Shown: in pieces, positions 1 through 7,216 of the stretch
How positions within the stretch are numbered: position 1 is the stretch's first letter
Layout of the letters: the number at the start of each line of letters is the position of its first letter
Assembly: GCA_964569555.1 (NCBI GenBank)
Contig: CAZMTT010000025.1
Span: 1-16,148, forward strand
Direction: 5' to 3'
Source: G020353235 sp964569555
GTDB taxonomy: Bacteria > Chloroflexota > Dehalococcoidia > Dehalococcoidales > JAUYDJ01
DNA: 16,148 bases
The notes under the pieces: generated by a model
Seen by the model: only the letters and a program-made list of their open reading frames with translations
Database searches by the model: none
What the model was told of the DNA's origin: nothing
Program-made: the position numbers and the translations under genes

Positions 1-1003
1 CGGGGAACTGCATAAAGTCAATGCCGCTATGCTTTTTAATTGCCTCCCTCAGGCTGAGCTGCGGCCAGGGCGGCTTGAAGCTGATTATTTCGTCACCAGA
101 CTTAACCTGGTTGCTGCCCAGAACCTGCTGGCAGACCTTGGCTACCATCTCTTCCAGCATCTTCATCACGTCGTGGTAGTCGGCGTAGGCTTCATAGCTT
201 TCCAGCATGGTGAACTCCGGGTTGTGCTTGGTGGAGATACCCTCATTGCGGAAGATGCGCCCCAGCTCGTAGACCTTGTCCAGGCCACCGATAAGCAGCC
301 TCTTTAAGTGGAGCTCCAGGGCGATGCGCAGGTAGAAGTCCTGGTCAAGGGCGTGGTGGTGGGTGGTGAAGGGCAGGGCGAGGGCACCGCCGGCGGCAGG
401 CTGCAGCACCGGCGTTTCCACCTCAATAAAGCCCCGCTGGTTGAGAAAGTGACGGACCGCCGAAATCACCTGGCTGCGTATCTGGAAGATTTCCCTGACC
501 TCGGTGTTGCTGATGAGGTCCAGATAACGCTGGCGGAAGCGCTTGTCAATATCGCTCAGCCCGTGCCACTTCTCGGGCAGGGGCTGAAGTGACTTGGCCA
601 GCAGGGTAAAGTTAGCTACCTCAAGGGTTGGCTCGCCGGTCTTGGTCCGGAAGAGCCGGCCGCTGGCGCCGATAATATCGCCAATATCTATCTCCTTGAA
701 CAGCTTGAGGCTGGCCTGGTCCAGGCTTTCGTGGTTGAAGTAGAGCTGAATCTTGCCCGAGCTGTCATGGATGTCAACGAAGGAGATTTTACCCATCTCC
801 CGGTTAGCCATAACCCGGCCGGCGAGATTGACCTCAGGGGCTTCTTTTTGACCTGACGCCTCCTGCTGCTGTACCAGGGCTATCGCTTGCTGGGTGGTGT
901 GGCTGCGGTGATAGCTGGCCGGGTAGGGATTAACCCCCAGGGCCCGGATGCGTTCCAGCTTCTGCTGTCTTTGCTTGGTGATGCGTTCCAGTCTGGTTGC
1001 CAT
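1..1003 (-). CDS. lysS: Lysine--tRNA ligase, class II (N-terminal 334 residues; 3' end outside window)
   Basis: Charges tRNA-Lys with lysine in the cytoplasm. The frame is open from the ATG at 1003 to the left edge, giving 334 of the roughly 490-500 residues usual for the family. Residues 58-135 look like the OB-fold anticodon-binding domain (VNLAGRVMANREMGKISFVD). The class II catalytic core follows: motif 1 region around 178-200 (HFLNQRGFIEVETPVL), the THHxALDxxFYLRIALELHLKRL block at 214-236, and motif 2 around 245-275 (YELGRIFRNEG, then HNPEFTMLESYEAYADY). Motif 3 lies beyond the edge. The usual GGAxARPF reads GGALALPF here. A rho-independent terminator separates it from recO, leaving 17 nt before the ATG; the ribosome-binding site is weak (AGAG). 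Identification is very secure. Confidence 0.97.
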   Translation of the reverse strand, partial: MATRLERITKQRQQKLERIRALGVNPYPASYHRSHTTQQAIALVQQQEASGQKEAPEVNLAGRVMANREMGKISFVDIHDSSGKIQLYFNHESLDQASLKLFKEIDIGDIIGASGRLFRTKTGEPTLEVANFTLLAKSLQPLPEKWHGLSDIDKRFRQRYLDLISNTEVREIFQIRSQVISAVRHFLNQRGFIEVETPVLQPAAGGALALPFTTHHHALDQDFYLRIALELHLKRLLIGGLDKVYELGRIFRNEGISTKHNPEFTMLESYEAYADYHDVMKMLEEMVAKVCQQVLGSNQVKSGDEIISFKPPWPQLSLREAIKKHSGIDFMQFP

Positions 1004-1035
1004 TTCTCTAATAATATCGCAAAAAGGCGGTGAGT
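1004..1035 (-). promoter_or_regulatory. Weak candidate promoter for lysS
   Basis: On the minus strand TATTAT lies just upstream of the lysS ATG, with TAGAAC 17 nt further upstream. The -10 is good but the -35 matches only 3 of 6 consensus bases, and it overlaps the recO terminator hairpin. Alternatively lysS is transcribed by read-through past the terminator. Confidence 0.25.
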
Positions 1036-1050
1036 TCTATACTCCCCGCC
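1021..1050 (-). terminator. Rho-independent terminator after recO
   Basis: Read on the minus strand, GGCGGGGAGT is followed by a 5-nt loop (ATAGA) and then ACTCACCGCC, with TTTTT directly after. The two 10-nt arms pair at 9 of 10 positions with one internal G/A mismatch. It lies 18 nt past the recO stop codon and closes the dnaX-to-recO run. Confidence 0.85.
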
Positions 1051-1068
1051 ATATATTTTATCTCTGGT

Positions 1069-1851
1069 CTAGGCTGGAGTGCTCTGGCTTGATTTAAATC
1101 GGGCTAGATCATTAAGCCAGGCAGTTGACTTTATCTCCCGTTCCAGTAAATATCTCTGGTAGTCTCGCATCAATATTTCCAGCTGGTGGGACAGCTCCGG
1201 GGTTAGTTTCAGCCTCTGGGCGGTGGGGTAATCGCTGGCCTGCAAAAACCGAAGTACCTTCAGTGCTTCCGGTGATAGGGGATAGCCCAGCGGCTGGCCC
1301 GGTCGGCAGTTGGGGCAGAGCATACCGCCGGCATCGGGGCAGAAGTAGTTGGTCACCGGCTCCAGGGGTGCCTGGCAGGTGACACACTGTTGAAGCTGGG
1401 GGCGGTAGCCGACTTTGTCCAGAAGTTGCAGCTCAAAGTAGCGCAGGACCAGCTCTTTATTATTTGCCTGGCAGAGCTGCTGCATCGTTTCCAGGAGCAG
1501 CTGGAACAGGGGCTGGTTTTCCGCTTCGTCGGGGGTGAACTTGTTGACTAGCTCGGTGAGATAGAGGGCATAAGACGCTAGCTCCAGGTCACTTTTGAGG
1601 GGCAAAAAGCTGTTGATGGTCTGGCTGCCGGTTATGGTGTCCAGATTTCGGCCCCTGGCCAGCGAGACCAGACTGTGGGTCAGCAGTTCAAGGTGCCCGG
1701 CCAGCTTGCTGCGGGGGCGGCGCACCCCTTTGGCAAATCCCTGAATCTTGCCCAGGTGGGGGGTGTAGAGGGTAAAAATTCGGTCCGCCTCACCCAGCTT
1801 GGTCTTTTTAATAATAATCGCTTCGGTCTGATAATTTCTTGGCTTGGCCAT
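1069..1851 (-). CDS. recO: DNA repair protein RecO
   Basis: Recombination mediator that, with RecR (and usually RecF), loads RecA onto SSB-coated single-stranded DNA during gap repair. The 260 residues match the family length. The N-terminal OB-fold is seen at about residues 7-80 (QTEAIIIKKTKLGEADRI, then GFAKGVRRPRSKLAGHLELL). A zinc-binding segment has Cys156, Cys159, Cys171, Cys179 and Cys182 (CVTC...CPDAGGMLCPNC). The helical region fills the C-terminal half. The ATG shares one base with the TAA of trmO upstream (TAATG), so translation is probably coupled. RecR is encoded about 2.8 kb upstream in the same run, placing both partners of the RecOR complex in one transcription unit. Confidence 0.96.
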   Translation of the reverse strand: MAKPRNYQTEAIIIKKTKLGEADRIFTLYTPHLGKIQGFAKGVRRPRSKLAGHLELLTHSLVSLARGRNLDTITGSQTINSFLPLKSDLELASYALYLTELVNKFTPDEAENQPLFQLLLETMQQLCQANNKELVLRYFELQLLDKVGYRPQLQQCVTCQAPLEPVTNYFCPDAGGMLCPNCRPGQPLGYPLSPEALKVLRFLQASDYPTAQRLKLTPELSHQLEILMRDYQRYLLEREIKSTAWLNDLARFKSSQSTPA

Positions 1852-2336
1852 TATCGGGTGAATCTCCCGTCGTCTTTTTGGGTAGGCAATTTATGCACCC
1901 CTTTCTCCAGCCAGCCAATTTTATTAGCTTCTCTAGTGTCAAATTCGGGTACATAGGGCTTTATGTCTAGGAGGGGGGTGCCATCAACCATATCCACATC
2001 TTGGATATAAAGGAAACGCCCCTCCACCTTGATGAGGCGGACTACGGAGAGACCAATTGGGTTGGGTCGGCTTGGACCACGTATGGCGAAAATACCGCGT
2101 GTTTCATCATCCATGAAGGGCTTGGCTTCTAAGGTGGTGCCGCGGGCTAAGTGAAAGTGATATATCAGGATAAGGTGAGAAAAGCCGTCAATGTCTTTCA
2201 GCCCTTTAGCGTATTCTGGGAATACCTCAACCGTCCCTCGGACATCCTCAGCCCCGGCCGGTTGAATCGGCGTCCCTTTCGGTTCTTTAAACGGAGAGTG
2301 AATGACACCGATTGGCTTGTATTTTATCTCGTTCAT
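1851..2336 (-). CDS. trmO: TrmO-type tRNA (N6-threonylcarbamoyladenosine37-N6)-methyltransferase, single-domain form
   Basis: Member of the TsaA/YaeB/UPF0066 family. The characterised member, E. coli TrmO, uses S-adenosylmethionine to methylate t6A37 in some tRNAs. This protein is 161 residues, only the beta-barrel catalytic domain; E. coli TrmO has about 235 with an extra C-terminal domain. Family signatures seen are SPFKEP (14-19), DGFSHLILIYHFH (50-62), RGIFAIRGPSRPNPIGLS (80-97) and DVDMVDGTPLLDIKPY (113-128). The common FATRSPxRPNPIG reads FAIRGPSRPNPIG. It starts 2 nt after the oxidoreductase stop and overlaps recO by 1 nt, so it is an operon member. The family is certain. tRNA methylation is inferred, since single-domain members near metal enzymes could have another substrate. 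Confidence 0.88.
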   Translation of the reverse strand: MNEIKYKPIGVIHSPFKEPKGTPIQPAGAEDVRGTVEVFPEYAKGLKDIDGFSHLILIYHFHLARGTTLEAKPFMDDETRGIFAIRGPSRPNPIGLSVVRLIKVEGRFLYIQDVDMVDGTPLLDIKPYVPEFDTREANKIGWLEKGVHKLPTQKDDGRFTR

Positions 2337-2338
2337 TT

Positions 2339-4111
2339 TTATGGTTTACCTTGCTTCTTGATGAGTATCTTCTTTACCTGCCCGATTGTCTCACGGACAT
2401 ATTTCTCGTCCAGCGCACCGACGGCTGAAGGCGTCTCGAAGATTCGCTTGGGCAGGTGGTAGTCATCCAGCGAGAAGCCCTCTCTGAACTTGAAGCGATA
2501 TTTTTCACTATGAATTTCTTCACCGAGGCGATGAAGGTCTTCGGGAGGAATATCAAAGCCGGCTATCTGGAGTGCCCTTGAGACTAAATCTGGTTTGTAT
2601 ATTTCCCGCGCAAAGAAACAGATAGTCAGGCTGGTCAAAATCTGGCGCCAGCGCTCCTCTTTGAGCAGGGTCTCGGCAAGCTCCCTGGGGGTGAGCTTTT
2701 CTTTGACCAGAACCTTCTGGTCAACGCTGTAGCCGGCATTATCGCAGTGATGGTGTCGGGCGGCGATAAAAGTGCCGACATGTTGCGCTGGCCCGGTGTG
2801 ATAACCAGGCATTTCGTTTTTGCCGAAGGCGAGGGCAAAATCCTGGCCGCCATATATGGAGGCGGCATGCACCACTCCCCGTGCCAGTGCCTGATAGAAC
2901 TCATTGGGCTGTTCCACAATGAGCGGTATCGCCTTCAGGTAGCTGGTGTAGTCCCCCCAGCTGAGCTTGATGCCCGATGTTTCCTTTTCGGAGATGAGAC
3001 CCTGCTCCTGGGCTTCGGTGGCCCAGGCCAGGATTACGCCGGTGCTCATCGCATCCACCCCCACCTCATCTACCTTTTCCAGCAGCTTGAGCAGTCCTCT
3101 GGCATCGGAGATGCCGAGCATTGGCCCCAGGGCATAGAGGGGCTCGTAATCGTAGGCGATCATTGAGGTTTTATAGAAGAAGTCCTCATCTCCATAGGGC
3201 TCTCTCAATGCCGCCAGATGGATGCAGGCTACCGGGCAGTGAGCACAGGCAAGTCGCCGGCCCAAATAATGTTCGGCAAAGGCTTCCCCGGAAATCTCGC
3301 TGGCACCTTCAAACTGGGCATCTTTCAGATTTCGGGTAGGCAGGGCACCTATCTTGTTTAGCGGCAGGACGTTCTCCGGCGTGCCCAGGTCATGATATTT
3401 CTTCATCGCCGGGGTATTGACGGCTGCCTGGTAAATCTCGTCGTATATTTTCTGGTACGATTTCGGGTCGCTTACCGGTAGGGAGCCTTTACCGGAGACG
3501 ACCAGCGCCTTCAGCTTTTTGCTGCCGAAAACAGCCCCCAGGCCGAGTCGGCCAAAGTGGCGGTAGGTTTCAGTGGCGACGCCGGCATAGGGAATAAGCT
3601 TCTCCCCGGCTCGGCCGATACGCATAATAGTCCTGAATCCAGCGGCGGTCTCTTTACTCCTGATAACCCTGCCGGCCGTAATCACGCTTCTCATTCCCCA
3701 CAGGGCAGACGCATCCCGGAAGTGAACCTGGTTGCCATCGATAGCCAGGTAAAGCGGAATTTCACTGGCGCCTCTAATCACGATGGCGCCGTAGCCGGCC
3801 AGGCGGATGGCGATGGCACTTCGCCCCCCAGCGTGGCTTTCACCTAAATTACCGGAGTGCGGTGATTTGAATAGAGTTATCGTTTTGGAGGCAACCGGAA
3901 ACAGCCCGTTCAAGGGGCCAACGGCAAGTATAATTGGATTCTGGGCACCGAGGGCATCGCACCCCTTCGGGCATTCTTCATGGAGAAGTTGTATGCCGAC
4001 ACCAACGCCACCGATGTACTTGTCAAAGAGGTCCTGTCTTCTCTCAACCCAGGATTGCTTCTTGGAGAGGTCAACATAGAGGATATTAGCCAGGGTATCA
4101 TCTTTTAGCAT
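2339..4111 (-). CDS. Aldehyde:ferredoxin oxidoreductase family (tungsten/molybdenum bis-pterin) catalytic subunit
   Basis: Family enzymes oxidise aldehydes to acids (or run in reverse) using a tungstopterin and one [4Fe-4S] cluster, passing electrons to ferredoxin; the substrate here is unknown. The protein has 590 residues, normal for the family. The N-terminal pterin domain has AGGRSAIAIRLAGYGAIVIRG (104-124, in part) and FGRLGLGAVFGSKKLKAL (196-213). Cluster ligands are Cys289, Cys292 and Cys296 (CAHCPVAC) plus Cys498. Near Cys498 the usual DxxGxC motif reads TSLTIC, so Asp and Gly are missing. GVDAMSTG (361-368) fits the other pterin-contact motif. I chose the ATG at 4111 because GGAGG sits 8 nt upstream; an ATG at 4186 lies inside the ferredoxin gene without comparable support. 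It overlaps the ferredoxin stop by 7 nt, implying a two-subunit enzyme. Confidence 0.93.
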   Translation of the reverse strand: MLKDDTLANILYVDLSKKQSWVERRQDLFDKYIGGVGVGIQLLHEECPKGCDALGAQNPIILAVGPLNGLFPVASKTITLFKSPHSGNLGESHAGGRSAIAIRLAGYGAIVIRGASEIPLYLAIDGNQVHFRDASALWGMRSVITAGRVIRSKETAAGFRTIMRIGRAGEKLIPYAGVATETYRHFGRLGLGAVFGSKKLKALVVSGKGSLPVSDPKSYQKIYDEIYQAAVNTPAMKKYHDLGTPENVLPLNKIGALPTRNLKDAQFEGASEISGEAFAEHYLGRRLACAHCPVACIHLAALREPYGDEDFFYKTSMIAYDYEPLYALGPMLGISDARGLLKLLEKVDEVGVDAMSTGVILAWATEAQEQGLISEKETSGIKLSWGDYTSYLKAIPLIVEQPNEFYQALARGVVHAASIYGGQDFALAFGKNEMPGYHTGPAQHVGTFIAARHHHCDNAGYSVDQKVLVKEKLTPRELAETLLKEERWRQILTSLTICFFAREIYKPDLVSRALQIAGFDIPPEDLHRLGEEIHSEKYRFKFREGFSLDDYHLPKRIFETPSAVGALDEKYVRETIGQVKKILIKKQGKP

Positions 4112-4515
4112 GTCACTGCCTCCAATTTTACTAGTTCGAGCACCCCGTGGGGGCAGTATTTGACGCAGTAGCCGCAGTGGATGCATATCATCGGTTTATT
4201 GGCTTCATCATCCCAGAAAATAGCCCCGATGGGGCAGGCGTCCTGGCAGTTACCGCAGCCGATGCATTTGGTCAGGTCAACCCGTACCCCCTTCCCCCTT
4301 TTAGCTTTAAGGGCGCCCGAAGGGCATACTTTAACACAGGGTGGGTCCTCACAGGCACGGCAGACGATAACGACAAAGCCCCTTTCCATTCCGCCCGCTG
4401 ACCTGACTCCGATGCAGGTTCTAGTTAGCCCGGCCTTCCCCATCAGCCGGGAGCAGGCGAACATACAGCTCTGGCAGCCAACACACCTTTCCGTGTCAAC
4501 TACGGATAGCTTCAT
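4105..4515 (-). CDS. Four-cluster [4Fe-4S] ferredoxin-type electron-transfer subunit of the aldehyde oxidoreductase
   Basis: Electron-transfer protein, 136 residues, with sixteen cysteines in four cluster-type groups: 11/14/17/21, 52/55/60/64, 84/87/90/94 and 111/114/117/121. Three groups are CxxCxxCxxxC and one is CxxCxxxxCxxxC. Two extra cysteines are Cys34 and the final residue, Cys136. This arrangement is that of DMSO-reductase/HycB-type iron-sulfur subunits. I prefer the ATG at 4515, with GGGGTG about 6 nt upstream, over a GTG at 4524 that would have its ribosome-binding site almost touching it. There is no signal peptide or membrane segment, so it should be cytoplasmic. Its 3' end overlaps the catalytic subunit gene by 7 nt, as in known two-subunit tungsten aldehyde oxidoreductases. 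What it donates to or accepts from downstream is not visible. Confidence 0.92.
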   Translation of the reverse strand: MKLSVVDTERCVGCQSCMFACSRLMGKAGLTRTCIGVRSAGGMERGFVVIVCRACEDPPCVKVCPSGALKAKRGKGVRVDLTKCIGCGNCQDACPIGAIFWDDEANKPMICIHCGYCVKYCPHGVLELVKLEAVTC

Positions 4516-4549
4516 TAGCTTCACCCCTTCTTCATTTCAAGATAATATA

Positions 4550-4585
4550 AACCCCAGAGCGGGGGTTGCCGGTAGAACTGGGGTT
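4550..4585. repeat. 8-bp perfect inverted repeat between recR and the ferredoxin gene
   Basis: AACCCCAG (4550-4557) and CTGGGGTT (4578-4585) form a perfect 8-bp inverted repeat around 20 nt. On the minus strand it lies about 30 nt past recR and just upstream of TTATATTAT and the ferredoxin ribosome-binding site. No T-run follows on the minus strand, so it is not a standard terminator there. It could be an operator, an mRNA processing hairpin or an attenuator. An AT-rich palindrome-like stretch (GAAAAATTTTTTATA) lies next to it, towards recR. Confidence 0.45.
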
Positions 4586-4614
4586 AGTATAAAAAATTTT
4601 TCGGGCATATTTTA

Positions 4615-5208
4615 CTAAAATTCCTGTCTGCCTTCAATGGCCCGGCTGAGGGTAACATCATCGGCATATTCCAGTTCGGTGCCGAAGGGAAGCCCCCGGG
4701 CGAGGCGGGTAACCTTGATGCCCAGGGGCGAAATAAGCTTGCTCAGATACATGGCGGTCTGCTCACCCTCCAGATTGGGGTTGGTGGCTAAAATAACTTC
4801 ATTAACCGGGCTGTCCTTCAGCCGTGCCATGAGTTCTTTGATTCTGATGTCGTTAGCGCCGACTCCCTCGGTTGGTGAGATGGCACCATGGAGTACATGA
4901 TACCGCCCGCGGTAAATTCCGGTGTGTTCTAAAGCCAGAATGTCCTGCGGTTGTTCCACGATGCAGATCTGGCTCTGGTCGCGCTGGTCACTGCGGCATA
5001 TGAGGCAGGGGTCGGCGTCGGTGACATTAAAGCAGAGGGAACAGAGCTTAATTGCCTTTTTTACGGACAGGATAGCCTCGGCTAGCGGTCGGGTCTGCTC
5101 TTCCGGGGTGCGCAAAAGATAGTAGGCCAGGCGCTGGGCGCTCTTGGGGCCGACGCCGGGCAGCTTGTTGAGTTCCTGGATAAGCTTGTCTATGGCTTCG
5201 GCAGTCAT
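4615..5208 (-). CDS. recR: Recombination protein RecR
   Basis: Partner of RecO (and RecF) in RecA loading at single-stranded gaps; known members form a ring-shaped tetramer clamp. The 197 residues match the family. The N-terminal helix-hairpin-helix is LNKLPGVGPKSAQRLAYYLL (13-32). The zinc finger has Cys56, Cys59, Cys68 and Cys71. The Toprim domain follows from about residue 80 (CIVEQPQDILALE, then GRYHVLHGAISPTEGVG, then VILATNPNLEGEQTAMYL). It lies 40 nt downstream of ybaB, the classic dnaX-ybaB-recR order. The start is fixed by an in-frame TAA two codons upstream, yet the strong GGAGGAG sits 14 nt before the ATG, wider than the usual 5-9 nt. Confidence 0.97.
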   Translation of the reverse strand: MTAEAIDKLIQELNKLPGVGPKSAQRLAYYLLRTPEEQTRPLAEAILSVKKAIKLCSLCFNVTDADPCLICRSDQRDQSQICIVEQPQDILALEHTGIYRGRYHVLHGAISPTEGVGANDIRIKELMARLKDSPVNEVILATNPNLEGEQTAMYLSKLISPLGIKVTRLARGLPFGTELEYADDVTLSRAIEGRQEF

Positions 5209-5248
5209 GATTTAGCTTTAATCTCCTCCCGGTTTATGATGTCACCTC

Positions 5249-5554
5249 TTAGGTCAAGCCTGGGATTTTCAGACCGCCGGTTAGCTTGCCCAGACGCTGG
5301 GTGGTGAGTTTCTGTGACTTGCTGATGGCCCCACTTACTGCCTTGAAGACCAGATCTTCCAGATTTTCGGCCTGGCTCGGGTCGATTACCGTGGGTGATA
5401 TTTTTATCGATTGTAGTTTCTGGCGGCCAGTAATGGTAACCTTAACCGCACCCTTGCCTGACTGGGCTTCCAGAATGGTGTTATCCAGTTCCTGTTGCGC
5501 CTTCTCCAGCTTTGCCTTGAGTTGCCAGGCCTGGCCCAGCATAGATAGGTTCAT
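5249..5554 (-). CDS. YbaB/EbfC family nucleoid-associated protein
   Basis: Small DNA-binding protein, 101 residues, normal for the family; known members are dimers that bind DNA and affect nucleoid structure or repair. The sequence shows the family pattern: an N-terminal helix rich in Gln, Lys and Glu (QAWQLKAKLEKAQQELDNT), a central beta part (KVTITGRQKLQSIKISP), an acidic helix (DPSQAENLEDLVFKAVSGA) and a Gly-rich tail (LGKLTGGLKIPGL). Its ATG overlaps the dnaX TGA as ATGA, with GGAGGA 4-5 nt upstream inside the end of dnaX, so it is probably translationally coupled. Position between dnaX and recR supports the assignment. Confidence 0.95.
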   Translation of the reverse strand: MNLSMLGQAWQLKAKLEKAQQELDNTILEAQSGKGAVKVTITGRQKLQSIKISPTVIDPSQAENLEDLVFKAVSGAISKSQKLTTQRLGKLTGGLKIPGLT

Positions 5555-7209
5555 TTCTCCTCCGTATCAATAATTTGGGCACCCATATTCAGGGCTGCTT
5601 TCAGCAGGTGGTTTGCCTCCGGCTCGTAGATACAGCGTATATGACAGGGATGTCCCAGGAAGTGACTGAGAATTTTCTCGGCGGTCCGCTGGTTCTCTAA
5701 CTTCTCAATCTGCTCTTTATGATAGGCATATTTGAAGGATAAGACCACCGTATCATCTTCGAGGCTTACTACTCTGATGCCGGCACTTCTCAGGATGGCA
5801 ATCGCCGGCGTTCTTCGGGTGTCTTCCGGGGCTTGTTCAATAATCTGCTTCCAGTTGGCGCTTATCCTCTCAATTTCACTGCCGGGTGGGGGTGGTGGGG
5901 TAGTAACTTCTGCCTTAGCTTCAACCGGCTCGGCTTCAGCCGGTGGGGTAGTAACCTCCGCTTTAATTTCGGCTACTTCAGCTTCGGCCGGTTCCGGTCT
6001 GGCCGCCCGTTTTCTGGGTTTGGCCTTGGCTTCTTCAGGCGGGGGTGGAGGGGGCGTAACCGCGGGCTCGGCGGCGGCTACCGGCGGGGGTAGTTCCTCT
6101 TCAACCTTGGGGGTGGGGATGGCTCTGGCCTCTTTTTCGGTCAGGATGGAGTCAACCAGGGCCAGCTCCAGGGGCAGGGTGGAGTAGCTATTGAAACCAG
6201 ACTCAAGCTCGCCGAAGAGCTTGACGGCAGTCAATATCTGGGGAAGGGAAGCTTTAGCGGCCAGGTCTTTTAATTCGGCTATCTCCTCGGTGGTGAAATC
6301 AAGTGCCTGGTCAGCACCGGTCTTTATTAATAATACTCCCCGCAGGTATTCCATAAGCTCGCGGACGAATTGCCTCAAGTCCAGGCCATCGCTGTTGACA
6401 TTATTGATGGTGGCGATACCGGCGGAAACATCTTTATTGACGATGTGCTTTATTACCTCTTTGGCCCGCCAGTCTCCGGTGATACCGAGAATCGCCTGCG
6501 CCTGGTGAAGCCCGATTTCGGCGCCATAATAGGTGGCCAGTTGTTCCAGCAGGTTCTCGGCATCGCGCAGGCTGCCCGTGGCGCTCTTGGCCACCAGGCG
6601 TAGCGCTTCCGGCTCGATTTTAATCCCTTCCTTCTGGCAGATGCCGGTCAGTTTGGCGGTGATATCGTTGAGTGGCAGGCGGTGGAAATCAAAGCGCTGG
6701 CAGCGTGATTGAATGGTGGGCAGGACCTTGTGGGCTTCGGTGGTCGCCAGCACGAAGATGACAGTTGGGGGCGGTTCCTCAAGGGTCTTGAGCAGGGCAT
6801 TGGAGGCGCTGGTGCTGAGCATATGGACTTCGTCGATGATATAGACCTTATAGCGCGCCTGGTTGGGGGCATAATTGACCTTCTCGCGGAGATTGCGGAT
6901 GTCGTCAACCCCGGTGTTGCTGGCAGCATCAATCTCGATGAAATCAACCGCGCTACCGTCGTTTATTGCCTGGCACACGGCGCAGGCATTACACGGCTCA
7001 CCCTGGCCATTAGTAAGGCAGTTTACCGCTTTGGCCAGGATACGACCGGTGCTGGTCTTGCCGGTGCCGCGCGGACCGCAGAAGAGATCGGCGTGTGATA
7101 CCCGACGGCTGCTCAGGGCATTAAGCAATGTCTGGGTGATATGTTGCTGACCAACTACTTCGGCCAGGGTTTGGGGACGCCATTTGCGATAAAAGACCTG
7201 AGATGACAT
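5551..7209 (-). CDS. dnaX: DNA polymerase III subunit gamma/tau (clamp-loader ATPase)
   Basis: AAA+ ATPase of the clamp loader, which opens and places the sliding clamp at primed DNA. It has 552 residues. Seen are Walker A GPRGTGKT (45-52), a zinc module with Cys64, Cys73, Cys76 and Cys79, Walker B VYIIDE (122-127), sensor 1 around FVLATTEAHK (152-161) and SRC (168-170) with the arginine finger. After the clamp-loader core, residues about 370-440 are a Pro/Ala/Glu/Lys-rich linker containing a duplicated (I/A)KAEVTTPP unit, followed by a folded C-terminal domain (NWKQIIEQAPEDTRRTPA onward). No A-rich slippery heptamer like the E. coli dnaX site is evident, so a frameshift-made short form is not supported. 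It heads the minus-strand operon, diverging from the repeat-protein gene at 7308. Confidence 0.97.
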   Translation of the reverse strand: MSSQVFYRKWRPQTLAEVVGQQHITQTLLNALSSRRVSHADLFCGPRGTGKTSTGRILAKAVNCLTNGQGEPCNACAVCQAINDGSAVDFIEIDAASNTGVDDIRNLREKVNYAPNQARYKVYIIDEVHMLSTSASNALLKTLEEPPPTVIFVLATTEAHKVLPTIQSRCQRFDFHRLPLNDITAKLTGICQKEGIKIEPEALRLVAKSATGSLRDAENLLEQLATYYGAEIGLHQAQAILGITGDWRAKEVIKHIVNKDVSAGIATINNVNSDGLDLRQFVRELMEYLRGVLLIKTGADQALDFTTEEIAELKDLAAKASLPQILTAVKLFGELESGFNSYSTLPLELALVDSILTEKEARAIPTPKVEEELPPPVAAAEPAVTPPPPPPEEAKAKPRKRAARPEPAEAEVAEIKAEVTTPPAEAEPVEAKAEVTTPPPPPGSEIERISANWKQIIEQAPEDTRRTPAIAILRSAGIRVVSLEDDTVVLSFKYAYHKEQIEKLENQRTAEKILSHFLGHPCHIRCIYEPEANHLLKAALNMGAQIIDTEEK

Positions 7210-7216
7210 CTCTTTT

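Noticed and set aside
29..592. Two plus-strand open frames at the left edge
   Set aside because: They are antisense to lysS, whose motifs read cleanly across the whole stretch on the minus strand.
4109..4186. Upstream ATG at 4186 extending the oxidoreductase by 25 residues
   Set aside because: The extension lies inside the ferredoxin gene and reads as non-family sequence, while the ATG at 4111 has GGAGG at proper spacing and gives the family N-terminus.
4513..4524. GTG start at 4524 for the ferredoxin
   Set aside because: Its ribosome-binding site would be almost adjacent to the start, while the ATG at 4515 has GGGGTG about 6 nt upstream. Both remain possible.
4550..4602. Inverted repeat plus T-run on the plus strand as a rho-independent terminator
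   Set aside because: On the plus strand a short T-run follows at a distance, but no plus-strand gene ends here; the flanking genes are all minus strand.
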